Part shown: in pieces, positions 51,744-60,783 of the stretch
Position numbering within the stretch: the stretch's first letter is position 1
Layout of the letters: each line of letters begins with the position of its first letter
Assembly (NCBI GenBank): GCA_022539475.1
Contig: VCMS01000128.1
Span: 1 to 64,000 of the forward strand
DNA: 64,000 nt
Source of the DNA: Gracilaria domingensis
Lineage: Eukaryota > Rhodophyta > Florideophyceae > Gracilariales > Gracilariaceae
Direction of reading: 5' to 3'
Program-made: the position numbers and the translations under genes
Notes under the pieces: model-generated
Database searches by the model: none
The model's input: the letters and a program-made list of their open reading frames with translations, nothing else
What the model was told of the DNA's origin: nothing

Positions 51744-54700
51744 TTAGGCTCGAAGGTGGATGGGGCGACGCTTGTACAACACCAACCTACGGGCGTGTAC
51801 TGCATTTCTCGTCACCCTTCCGTGCGAAGACACCAGTTCGTAACGAGGATGCTGGGCCTTCGTCACCTTACACGGACCATAGAAGAAGGACTCGAATGCC
51901 GGCCACTTCTTCTTTGGGTTCAGCGCTTGTCCATGCGCCACAAGCACCTCGTCCCCGACGTTGAACGTCCTTACTTGCTTCTTCTCCTCCCTGGGGACGA
52001 AGCCCCGCGCGACTTGCATGGCTCTCTTCCCTGCAACGCCCAGCAATTCCAGCGTTCGCTGTTCAGGCGTGGCGTCTGTGAGAAGGGCCATGGCATCGTT
52101 CGCCATCATGCGTGGCTTCACTCCATACATCAACTCGAACGGTGAGGCTACAACTCCACGGGGACGCCTTCGATAGCCATACACGACCTTCGGCAACGCC
52201 TCTTCCCAGTCTATCCCAGGGCGCATCACCGTCTTCTTGATGGCCTTCTTCACCGTTCCGACCATACGCTCAGCCCTACCGTTCGACATCGGCGCGTACG
52301 GCAAGACTGGCCTCCTATGTATCTCCTTCTTCTTCAAGTAGTCGTCGACAGCCCGCGAAACGAACGCGTTCGCGTTATCAGACACGATCGTCCTCGGAAG
52401 ACCGAACGGACGAATAATCTCTTCCTCGATGAACTTGATGACGGTGTCGGAGACCGAGTTCTCCGTGGCAACAGCGATAGGCCATCCTGTGAGATGTTCC
52501 ACCGCAATCAGTACGAACCTCTTCCCCGTACGTGAACGCGGCAAGGGCCCAGCGAAGTCCATCGAAAAGGTTTCGAACAGTCCGGTCACTGGGGTTCTGA
52601 GGATGGTGCGATACACCGCAGGATTGGCGGCGCGTTGACACTCGTCACACCCTCGAACGTAATCCTTGACGTCATCATATACCGACGGCCACCAGAACCT
52701 TTCGCGGACCAACTTCCTCGTTGCTCTTTCGTCCCAGTGCCCTATGTCATCGTGAAGCATCTTCAGTGCCTCCAAACGTCCGTCTTTCGAAGGAACCGCG
52801 GTCAACCCGGCCGGCTCTCGACGAAACAACGTGTTGTTCCACAACATGAACTTCTTGGCATTGCGCTGGATCGCCTGACGGAGCATGATGTTGTGCTCCT
52901 GGATAGGCACACCGGCCAAGAACCTTGCGATGTTCAACAAATACGGCTCCAACTCCGACAGGTTCGGGTCTTCCCACAACACGGCGGTGACAGACTCCTC
53001 CGCACTGTCCAGCGGCTCGCCACCTCCCTCAATCTCAATCCTCGACAGATAATCGGGTCCTTTGTTCTCTGGACCAGGGCGGTACCGGACGCGGTAGTTG
53101 TACTCCGCCATGAAGTCCATCCAGCGGGCCAAGCGCCCATGGATGTCCCTTTTCCTGAACGCATACTGCAGAGCCTGGTGGTCCGTGATTACTTCGAATA
53201 TGTTCTCGGAGAGGAGGTACACGCGGAACTTCTTGAACGCAAACACCACTGCAAGGGCTTCCCTTTCGCAGGTGCTGTACTTCCTCTCTGCCTCAGTCAT
53301 CGTGCGTGAGGCGTAGTGGATGGGATGTACCTTCCCATCCTCTTTCTTCTGACAGAGAACCGCCCCAAGGGACACGGAAGACGCATCCGTCTCGACGATG
53401 AAAGGCTCCGCGAAGTCCGGATAGGCCAACACTGGTGGAGTCGTTAGCTTCATCTTCAGATCCTCGAAAGCATCCTGCATCTCTTCTGTCCACACGAACT
53501 TCCCGCGCTTCGTCGAGGTCGCCGCGTGCAATGCAGCTGAGCTCTCGGCGAAGTTCTTGATGAATCTGCGGTAGTATCCAGCTAAGCCCAAAAAGCTCCT
53601 CAACTCGGACGCGTTTCTTGGTACAGGGGCCTTCAAGATCGCCGAAACCTTCTCTTCATCGGCGTAGATACCCTCTCCGTCCAAAACGTGTCCTAGCAAC
53701 TTAATCTTCGACTGTGCAAAGCTGCACTTGGTCACCTTAACCTTGAGACCAGCTTCGCGAATGCGCTCGAACACCGCTCGACAATGTTCCAGGTGTCCCT
53801 CCATGGTCTTTGAGAAGATTACCACGTCGTCAATGTAGACTCTGACGAACGGTAGGCCACGTAGAACTTCATCCATCATCCTCTGGAATGTCGACGGGGC
53901 GTTCATGAGGCCAAATGGCATTACCTCAAACTTATAGGTCCCGTATCGGCAAGTGAATGTTGTCATCTCTTTGCACTCTTCCGCCATACGGACCTGCCAG
54001 TATCCACAGAACAGATCAAGTGTAGTGAAGACCTTCGCACCACCCAAGTCGTCGAATATCTCCTCAATTCGGGGGAGAGGCCAGCGATCGGGCTTCATCA
54101 CGCGGTTCAGCTGACGATAGTCAACGCAGAACCTTGGCCTGCCGTCCTTCTTGGTCGCAATGACCACTGGAAAGGACCAGGCTGACGCCGAAGGGGTAAT
54201 TATACCAGTCTCCAAGAGCTCATCCACTTCTTTTCTTACGACCTCGTTGTGCCTAGGAGGCATACGACGAGCACGGGAGTGAATAGGGGCGTCGTCGGTC
54301 AGCTCGAACGAGTGAGCAACCGGTACATCGGCTGGGCGCAACTCATTGATGTCCCAGGCGATGATATTCGTCTCCTTCAACGATTCCGTCAGGCCTTCCT
54401 GTATCCCAGCGGGAAGATGCCTCATCTTTGCCGCCAGAAGGGCCGACTGCGCTGCTTCTCGGTCTTCAACCTCTTCGGTGGGAGGGTTCTCAACTTCTCC
54501 CATACCCTTGAGGTCCGGTTCGTACGGGTCATCGTCCATGATGGCCAGAACCAACCCCGAGTCCTCACTCGATTCATCATCGGAAGACGATGAAGAGCTG
54601 TCTTGCGGGAAAGCTTCTTCCGCAGACTCATCTGGCGACGTGAAATCCTCACTGTCGGTGAGCGCACCATCCACTCTCGGTGGCTCGTTAGACAACTCGA

Positions 54701-56060
54701 GCACAACCTCCTCTTCACCAACGGTCATGTGTACCTGTTGGCGTCCAAGATCGAGGCGAGCTCGAAGGGATTCCAACGTCGGGCACCCTATGATTACGTC
54801 GAACGGCGTGTTCTCCACCACAAGGAAGTCCACCGGTGTGCCGTTCTCACCGAATGCGACTGGAACATCCTTGACACAACCAAGAACCGTCGCCGAACTT
54901 CCATCAGCGACTGTGACTCTCCTGCTCGTCGGAGACGGAGCTAAGGTCAACATGTCACACATCCTTGTAGACATGATGTTAGGTACTGCTCCTGAATCCA
55001 ACAACGCATTCGTCTGCGTTCCGTACAGCTTAACGGGGACAACCTTCAACCGACGGGGGAGGTTCCTACCCTGGATGACAGAGGCATGACTCGCAGGAAG
55101 GCTACCGGCGAGTAGACGCCTCAGCAGCTTCCTTGCCTCCTCGGCATCGCCCCGGAGAAGTTGTCCAAAGGTTAGCTCACAAGGAGCTGTCGCCAGCTCG
55201 GCCAGGAGGTTGTACTTCCCAACCTGGTCCTGGATAGTCGCCGACGGCTTTCGGCTCTTCCTGCTCCTGCGGCTCTTCTTCTTCGGCTTCGCACGGACGA
55301 GAGGGCGAGGGGACTTCCCAGTAAGGACATCGATGTCCATCACGCCCTGACGGGCCTGTTTAGGTAGTGCCTCACCATCCGCATTCCTCTTCGCGGCAGC
55401 GACGACATCTACCTCACCCTGTTCCTGAACCAGAGCAACATGGTCGCCCCGGTTCTCATTCTTCAACTTCAGTTCTTCGCCAGACTCGGACTTGGCGTCC
55501 TCCAGTCCAGAGCGAACTCCTTCCGGGTTTGGTTTCGACCAACAAGTAGACTCCGAATGACCAAACTTACCACAACGCGGACACTTCGTGTCACGATGCG
55601 GGTTAGCTGGACAACGACTGGCGCCGTGTCCAGGCTTACTGCAATAACTGCATGTACGTTCCTTCGGCTTGTCGCCCACGTCGGACGACTGGAACTTCTT
55701 CTTCACCAGCAGAGTCAACTCCGCAAACTGCCCCGCCAACTGGTCGACCTTGCTCTCCAACTGCTGAGCGGTCCCAGAACGAGCGTCGGGCCTCGAAAGG
55801 ATCCTAACATGAGAAGATTCGCCTCCCTGCATCGTCTCCGTGGCGGTGAAGAAAGCCTTGCGTCCAATCTCGTACTCTATTATCGCCTTCTTGAGCGACG
55901 TGTAGTCACTCGGCGAACGATACATCACAAAGCGAGCCATGTCCGGAATTTTCGCCACACGAGTGCGAAGAAGACCGAACGAAGCCTTGTCGTTGAACCC
56001 AGCGCGGGTGTACAACGAGTCCAGTTTTCCAAGAGATCCCGTCACGTCCTTCGGGTCCAA
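51744..56060 (-). CDS. Ty3/gypsy gag-pol polyprotein frame
   Basis: A 1438-codon frame. In order: gag C-terminal part; two CCHC zinc knuckles (CSYCSKPGHGASRC and CPRCGKFGHSESTC); an aspartic protease with LLDSGA; reverse transcriptase with VYIDDVVIFS; RNase H beginning near FIVETDASSVSLGAVL; integrase with an H-H-C-C zinc domain (CDECQ), the catalytic core around FSMDFAGPLPRS and SDNANAF; and a C-terminal DNA-binding tail with NVGDEVLVAHG. I see no chromodomain. Family membership follows from integrase lying after RNase H. This is part of the mobile element and is not a host gene. Confidence 0.93.
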   Translation of the reverse strand: MDPKDVTGSLGKLDSLYTRAGFNDKASFGLLRTRVAKIPDMARFVMYRSPSDYTSLKKAIIEYEIGRKAFFTATETMQGGESSHVRILSRPDARSGTAQQLESKVDQLAGQFAELTLLVKKKFQSSDVGDKPKERTCSYCSKPGHGASRCPANPHRDTKCPRCGKFGHSESTCWSKPNPEGVRSGLEDAKSESGEELKLKNENRGDHVALVQEQGEVDVVAAAKRNADGEALPKQARQGVMDIDVLTGKSPRPLVRAKPKKKSRRSRKSRKPSATIQDQVGKYNLLAELATAPCELTFGQLLRGDAEEARKLLRRLLAGSLPASHASVIQGRNLPRRLKVVPVKLYGTQTNALLDSGAVPNIMSTRMCDMLTLAPSPTSRRVTVADGSSATVLGCVKDVPVAFGENGTPVDFLVVENTPFDVIIGCPTLESLRARLDLGRQQVHMTVGEEEVVLELSNEPPRVDGALTDSEDFTSPDESAEEAFPQDSSSSSSDDESSEDSGLVLAIMDDDPYEPDLKGMGEVENPPTEEVEDREAAQSALLAAKMRHLPAGIQEGLTESLKETNIIAWDINELRPADVPVAHSFELTDDAPIHSRARRMPPRHNEVVRKEVDELLETGIITPSASAWSFPVVIATKKDGRPRFCVDYRQLNRVMKPDRWPLPRIEEIFDDLGGAKVFTTLDLFCGYWQVRMAEECKEMTTFTCRYGTYKFEVMPFGLMNAPSTFQRMMDEVLRGLPFVRVYIDDVVIFSKTMEGHLEHCRAVFERIREAGLKVKVTKCSFAQSKIKLLGHVLDGEGIYADEEKVSAILKAPVPRNASELRSFLGLAGYYRRFIKNFAESSAALHAATSTKRGKFVWTEEMQDAFEDLKMKLTTPPVLAYPDFAEPFIVETDASSVSLGAVLCQKKEDGKVHPIHYASRTMTEAERKYSTCEREALAVVFAFKKFRVYLLSENIFEVITDHQALQYAFRKRDIHGRLARWMDFMAEYNYRVRYRPGPENKGPDYLSRIEIEGGGEPLDSAEESVTAVLWEDPNLSELEPYLLNIARFLAGVPIQEHNIMLRQAIQRNAKKFMLWNNTLFRREPAGLTAVPSKDGRLEALKMLHDDIGHWDERATRKLVRERFWWPSVYDDVKDYVRGCDECQRAANPAVYRTILRTPVTGLFETFSMDFAGPLPRSRTGKRFVLIAVEHLTGWPIAVATENSVSDTVIKFIEEEIIRPFGLPRTIVSDNANAFVSRAVDDYLKKKEIHRRPVLPYAPMSNGRAERMVGTVKKAIKKTVMRPGIDWEEALPKVVYGYRRRPRGVVASPFELMYGVKPRMMANDAMALLTDATPEQRTLELLGVAGKRAMQVARGFVPREEKKQVRTFNVGDEVLVAHGQALNPKKKWPAFESFFYGPCKVTKAQHPRYELVSSHGRVTRNAVHARRLVLYKRRPIHLRA

Positions 56061-56445
56061 TCCAGCCGCGACGGCGATCCTTACATCCTCTTCAGGCGGC
56101 GTTTTATGCGAAAACGTGCCATAAAGCGAGCCTTTACATCCGAGTAGCGACCAGCCTCTTCGGTGAGGCTGCCCTCGGTAGCAAAGGTCTCATAGTAGAA
56201 GTCGAATGCTGCCCCCTCAAGATGACAGAGGAGCTGCAGAGCCTTTTCAGAGTCCGATTTTCCTCGCATGACTACATTCTCATACGCGAAGAAGAAATGG
56301 CCAACATCCGAAGACGACTTGCCGTCAAACACCACGCGAGTAGTGCTAGACGACGCGGCTATAGCATCTGACGACATGCTAGAATGAAAAGAATCAATTG
56401 AACTGCACGAAGATGACGATGAAACGGCCCTCCTCGAGAGTACCA

Positions 56446-56600
56446 TGAAAGCTGCACAACAAACTAGGGCCAGCTACCCTTTTTTTACTTCTTGCTTTTC
56501 TGTTGTCTTCCTCCAGTCGCCGTCGCTCCGAAGCGACGGCGGCGGCTTAAGTGAGCTCCCAAGCCACGTGTGGTGCCGCGCGCACTACACGTGGCTGACA
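56446..56600 (-). repeat. LTR (5' LTR of the element)
   Basis: 155 bp, about two differences from the left copy. Followed by the ATGGC target duplication at 56601-56605. Confidence 0.95.
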
Positions 56601-56605
56601 ATGGC

Positions 56606-57524
56606 GTGCTTTCTATTACAGTTGGCAGTGCCAATTGGTCCTTCGGCTTATCTCACAAAGCAGTGCTTCCGTGCGCACACGTTTGGAGGTCGGTACCGTT
56701 GCACGTATAAACAATTCAGAACTGATTTGTCTCAACAAGCGGGCTTCTGCAGAAGATTTACACGCGTTCAAAAAGCACCGCAAGCAAGCGACGACTGCGC
56801 CAATCGCGCGCCCATTCTCTGCGCTAAGTTTCCTTTGTGCTCACAACCGTAGTCTGCGCCATGCAGCATGGAGCATCCTGGAAGTCAGTGCAATCATACT
56901 TCACACGCATCGGCTCCTCGGGTAATAATCTTTTGCTCTACCTAGGCAGAGAATACGAACAGCCAGAAACTGAAGCTTGCTCGCTCTCTCGCTCTCTCTC
57001 TTTCTCTCTATAGTACCCACCTGGTGGCCACTTGGTGACAATCGTGTATCGGTCAAACTGATATTCTGCTTTCGAACCTCACGAGACTGGCAAATAAAAA
57101 GGTTCAGATCAAAAAATTTCTGTACAGCTAGATAATTGGTTGCAGTTGTGTTCCACAAGCTCAGTCTGATTTTTGTGTGACTTGAGATTGTACACGGAAG
57201 TAGTTGGCCATCTCAATCATTGAGATGGAGCCGACGGCAGTATTCCCTATCCCTCTACTCCCAAAGTCAACAAGTTCCGTAAGCAATACAGCTGTATCGA
57301 CCTTCATCTCAATGATACTCGCCGTCATATACCCATTACTGCAGAGCTGACAACAGTCAACACTGCAAAGGCATATATATACCAGTGCAGAAGCTCCTCT
57401 GAAGTGCAAACCTGCCTCCACTCAGTCTTTATTTCTTCTGGCGACTTCGAATACATCCCTTGCATTCGAAACCTGCTCCTCTGTTCCGCATCGTCGTACT
57501 TGTGTGAACACTCACCTTCTCATC
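56606..57524. other. Flank of the LTR insertion; no gene seen
   Basis: Holds a CT microsatellite (about 56975-57013), short ATCTCAATCATTGAGAT-type inverted repeats (57210-57230, with a related ATCTCAATGA at about 57305), and a TATATATACC element at 57374-57383, about 140 bp before the next start codon, a candidate TATA box. Confidence 0.4.
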
Positions 57525-58946
57525 ATGCCCGTTCTTCCCGCATTGAGTTCCAGCTTGCCATGTGCTGTGACTCGCGAATCATTCCAAACGTTCGATGAGC
57601 CTGGTCTGAGTTGGGAGTCCATTCTTGCCTTCACCGCCATCCTTTTCGGCGTCGTGCAAGCAACGCTCATGATGGAATCTGCTGCACCCTGTCGACCATC
57701 TTGTTGTAAGATTATAACATATCTTGTTCTTGAATTCTTGGAGTTGGTGGTTGCAATTCTGGCAGAGGGCTTTTCTTTCCGTGAGCTACGATCTGCTTTC
57801 CAAGTCCGTCTCCAATGGCTTTCCTGGTTGCCTTATTGTTTGTTGGTTTATGGCCTTGTCGAGATCTTGTGCGAAGTGGTCTATGAGGTATATCTCGCAT
57901 ACCGTTCACGAGTGGAATGGATTCCATTTTCTAGTGTTGACCAAGGCGAGAACTATCTTAGTTGCATACTCACGATAGTCGGTCTCTCAGTTTCGGCAGG
58001 GCTTTCACTCGTACTTGTAGGATGGCGAAAAAGATGGTGGATGAAAACGTCGTCCCCTTTATCCGCAGAGGAGGGCATTGCTTCTGCAAGTGGTGAAGTT
58101 TTCCTGAGCGTTGGGGTGATGACTTTCTGCATCGCTTGGGCACTTGTTCTCCAGGTCTTCTTGGGAACTCTTTGCTTGTTATGCAGAAAGGAGCTTTGTA
58201 TTGCTGCTTATTTCCTTGGATTTATTACCAAATCCCGCGACAGACTGCGACAGATGGCCAAGGACGTACTGACACCTTCAAAGAAGAAGCAACCAAGTTG
58301 TCCCGCCCCTGGAAGTGCAGATGGAGATGGATGCTTCCAAATCTTCAAAAAAATCCTCAGGCCATCCCAGGACGAGTGCTTTTCTGCTGCGGAAACAACA
58401 GAAGCAGAAAGGAACCAGATCAGCGATCAGTGGCGTCTTCTTGTTCTCCTTAAAAAAGCAGCAGTCATTGAAGATTGGACATACTCGGCTACCCCGAAGG
58501 AAACTCTCAATATCCGTTTGACCAGCAGGGTGAGAGAAACCAATGAACCAAACCAGACCTCGGATAGGAACGACAAGAGCCTTTGCGATGTAGATGAATC
58601 CGTCATATCGTACACCAAGAAGGGTCCGCCTAATGTACGTAATGCCATCCTAGGGATACACAAGAAGAAATTCACTGGAAATGAGGAGGCCAAAGTGTTG
58701 GAGCAAGTTCTACTCTTCGCCAGACATGCTTCACTTCTACCGCTCTTGATATGTGTAGTTGTTGCAGTAGGACGATTGTGGAACAGGGTGGATTTTGAGA
58801 CTTTACGTACTCTTAACAAATTGGCAGATGTCGTCATCGTCATATCGTGGGTCGAAATTGCGATGAACATAAAACCCATTATTTGGCGCATAAAAGATCA
58901 CAGTGATAGTGATAATGATAGGGAGCCTGATGCAGTAAATGTTTAA
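57525..58946 (+). CDS. Unrecognised polytopic membrane protein
   Basis: 473 residues from ATG 57525. Five hydrophobic segments occupy the N-terminal half (about 30-50, 65-85, 100-125, 145-168 and 195-225). A polar, Lys/Ser-rich cytosolic region (about 245-415) follows, including TPSKKKQPSC and SDQWRLLVLLKKAAVIEDW. Two more hydrophobic segments lie near 420-460, and the tail is acidic (DHSDSDNDREPDAV). No family motif is recognised. Clear membrane alternation, one long uninterrupted frame and a TATA-like element upstream support a real gene. It could be a lineage-specific receptor or transporter-like protein; I assign no function. Confidence 0.6.
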   Translation: MPVLPALSSSLPCAVTRESFQTFDEPGLSWESILAFTAILFGVVQATLMMESAAPCRPSCCKIITYLVLEFLELVVAILAEGFSFRELRSAFQVRLQWLSWLPYCLLVYGLVEILCEVVYEVYLAYRSRVEWIPFSSVDQGENYLSCILTIVGLSVSAGLSLVLVGWRKRWWMKTSSPLSAEEGIASASGEVFLSVGVMTFCIAWALVLQVFLGTLCLLCRKELCIAAYFLGFITKSRDRLRQMAKDVLTPSKKKQPSCPAPGSADGDGCFQIFKKILRPSQDECFSAAETTEAERNQISDQWRLLVLLKKAAVIEDWTYSATPKETLNIRLTSRVRETNEPNQTSDRNDKSLCDVDESVISYTKKGPPNVRNAILGIHKKKFTGNEEAKVLEQVLLFARHASLLPLLICVVVAVGRLWNRVDFETLRTLNKLADVVIVISWVEIAMNIKPIIWRIKDHSDSDNDREPDAVNV

Positions 58947-59116
58947 ATATGCTTCTTGTACTTTGTAGGTGACATGCTTGTTCTACAAACTGGAGTGGCA
59001 TCAGTTTCGAGACTTGCACTCCATACCTTTTGCCAGTTCTGTGCGAGGGTTAGATAAAAACATCAGTACAAGTAACCCTTTATTAAAAATTCTAAATACG
59101 AAATGCTCCGTAGCAT

Positions 59117-60463
59117 TCATTCCCCACCAATCCAGTGCAAAGACCTAAGCAATACGGAACCTTTGTCAAGAACGGCGTAACAAGCACTGCAATCAAGATG
59201 AATAGGCGCGTTGGGCTTGAATCGGCACTTGTTATCGTCATCAAATGCTGAAAGTGACTTTTTGTGCGGCTCGACATATAGCTTCCATCGTTTCTCTGTT
59301 ACACTTGATAGCTTGCACCTCCAATGCGATTCCAGGCAACCTGCATCAGCATCTTGCTCTGTGTCTTTGAGCGTCATGTCTGCGTTCCATATTATCGCTA
59401 GAACGGTGTCCAACGCTACTCCTTTAAACTTTCTCTCGAACTCGTTCAGCTTGCCGGCGAAAAGAAATCGGGACTGCCAGAATCCGTGGCATTTGTTTTC
59501 CGGGCTTGCGAGAAACGAACGGGGCTTTTCGGAGTGCGAGGGGAGCCCCAACCTAGTCCAAATAGAATGTGACAAGCTCCACTTTGCCAAGAGCCAGTCA
59601 TCAAATTGATGAAATTGCTGTATCCGATACTCTTTGTCGCTTTCAAAGTCTTCATCACGACGACACGCTGCAGCGAGTTTAGAACGCGACTTTGAATCCA
59701 AACAAGCACCCAAAATGCGGCCCGCCATGAACTGGCCCTTCAAATCCGGTATCTTTTCTTTCATATTGCTGATGTAATGTTGCAGTTCAGAACTTTTACG
59801 ATCGAACTTACTAGCTTCACTTATAATATCCCAGTACTCGTCGCTATCTGGAATCTGAGCGCGAATTCCGCCGATATGGCGCATAACTGAGGGAATTATG
59901 TCCTCCACATCTTCGTGCCAGGGGTTTCTGTGCGCTGAGCCGGGAATGAATTGCCTTCTGATTTTATGCAAACTTGTGCGATACTCCACACATATTCTTC
60001 CCTGTGCTGCATACTCTTCCAGAGTGGCATACAGCTGTTTGAACACGGCGTTCGATACATTGGCGAAGCACGGAAAGCGGCGTACGCCCTCGTCCTTAAA
60101 TGCTTCATGCAAAATTTGCACACATTTGGTTGGCTTCCATGAGTACTCTAGCTTTTCTATCCCTAGGTCCCTTGCGGCTTCAGCGAGGAGATGCTTCAAG
60201 TTCGGTTTGATCCACTTGCGGTAAATCATGTCTTCCTGATCTTTAGCTAAGGGGGGTGGCGTCGGGTTAGGGATGCGATCGGGAACCTTACATCTTTGAG
60301 ATGACCGTGTAGTGGATGACGTGTTCTCATGCTTCGGGACACGTTTGGATGACATCATTGTGTTGGTGTGTGGTGATGTTCTCGGGGCCTTCATGTTCAC
60401 ACCAGGACGACAACACCTGTGTCGCCTGCGTTCCATGTCAACAACGGTTTGCTTCGTAATCAT
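59117..60463 (-). CDS. Unrecognised 448-residue protein
   Basis: One uninterrupted frame with ATG at 60463; internal Mets at residues 10 and 24 are alternatives. The first about 75 residues are basic and Pro/Ser/Thr-rich. The rest is mixed alpha/beta-like, with phrases YRKWIKPNLKHLLAEAARDLGIEK, RRFPCFANVSNAVFKQLYATLEEYAAQGR, KFKGVALDTVLAIIWNADM and a Cys-containing end HLDCSACYAVLDKG. The composition and style (HTH-like helices, Trp-rich C-terminal half) would suit a transposon-derived or DNA-binding protein. The frame lies outside the pogo element's terminal repeats, so it is not that element's second gene. No known domain recognised; probably a lineage-restricted family. Confidence 0.5.
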   Translation of the reverse strand: MITKQTVVDMERRRHRCCRPGVNMKAPRTSPHTNTMMSSKRVPKHENTSSTTRSSQRCKVPDRIPNPTPPPLAKDQEDMIYRKWIKPNLKHLLAEAARDLGIEKLEYSWKPTKCVQILHEAFKDEGVRRFPCFANVSNAVFKQLYATLEEYAAQGRICVEYRTSLHKIRRQFIPGSAHRNPWHEDVEDIIPSVMRHIGGIRAQIPDSDEYWDIISEASKFDRKSSELQHYISNMKEKIPDLKGQFMAGRILGACLDSKSRSKLAAACRRDEDFESDKEYRIQQFHQFDDWLLAKWSLSHSIWTRLGLPSHSEKPRSFLASPENKCHGFWQSRFLFAGKLNEFERKFKGVALDTVLAIIWNADMTLKDTEQDADAGCLESHWRCKLSSVTEKRWKLYVEPHKKSLSAFDDDNKCRFKPNAPIHLDCSACYAVLDKGSVLLRSLHWIGGE

Positions 60464-60783
60464 AACGCGCCCTGAAGATGCGTTCGTTGGTACCTTCGAC
60501 AGCGTAGTACAAAGGCGGGAGACTCACAAAACAGAGGCCCGGCACATGAGAGCGTAGCGAGAGCTGTGAGGCACCGAGTGACAAGTGAGCCAGCTGAAAA
60601 TGAGAGGCCTTTTGCGGATAAAGCAGGTTGCGGAGGGACGCTTACGACCGGTTCCGATGGCCAGAGGGGTGAGATTGCCGCTTTTAGCAATATGTCTTTG
60701 TAGACTTTGAGCTCGAACAGATGACAGAGGCGGGAGATATGATAGTGGGAGTGAAATAATCTCCCCGAGATGCTTGTGGCGTA
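60464..60783. other. Gap between unknown gene and pogo element
   Basis: 320 bp without a supported gene; probably the 5' flank of the unrecognised protein. Ends at the TA target dinucleotide (60782-60783). Confidence 0.4.

Larger units (their letters stand above)
49416..56600 (-). mobile_element. Ty3/gypsy LTR retrotransposon, young and whole-looking
   Basis: Two 155-bp direct LTRs (49416-49570 and 56446-56600) beginning TG and ending CA bound a 7.2-kb element. It is flanked by a 5-bp target duplication ATGGC (49411-49415 and 56601-56605). Coding sense is minus, so the right LTR is the 5' one. A TGGTACTCTCGAG primer-binding-like site abuts it, and the gag ATG overlaps the LTR/primer-site boundary. 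A purine-rich tract (GAGTGGGGGCG) precedes the 3' LTR. Parts in order: gag, CCHC knuckles, protease, reverse transcriptase, RNase H, integrase (the Ty3/gypsy order), then an antisense frame. The LTRs differ at about two sites, so insertion is recent. It looks whole; gag is read in two frames, which is either one break or a family-type frame change. Confidence 0.95.

Noticed and set aside
59117-60463. Second gene of the pogo transposon
   Set aside because: It lies left of the TA-flanked terminal repeat at 60784, so it is outside the element.
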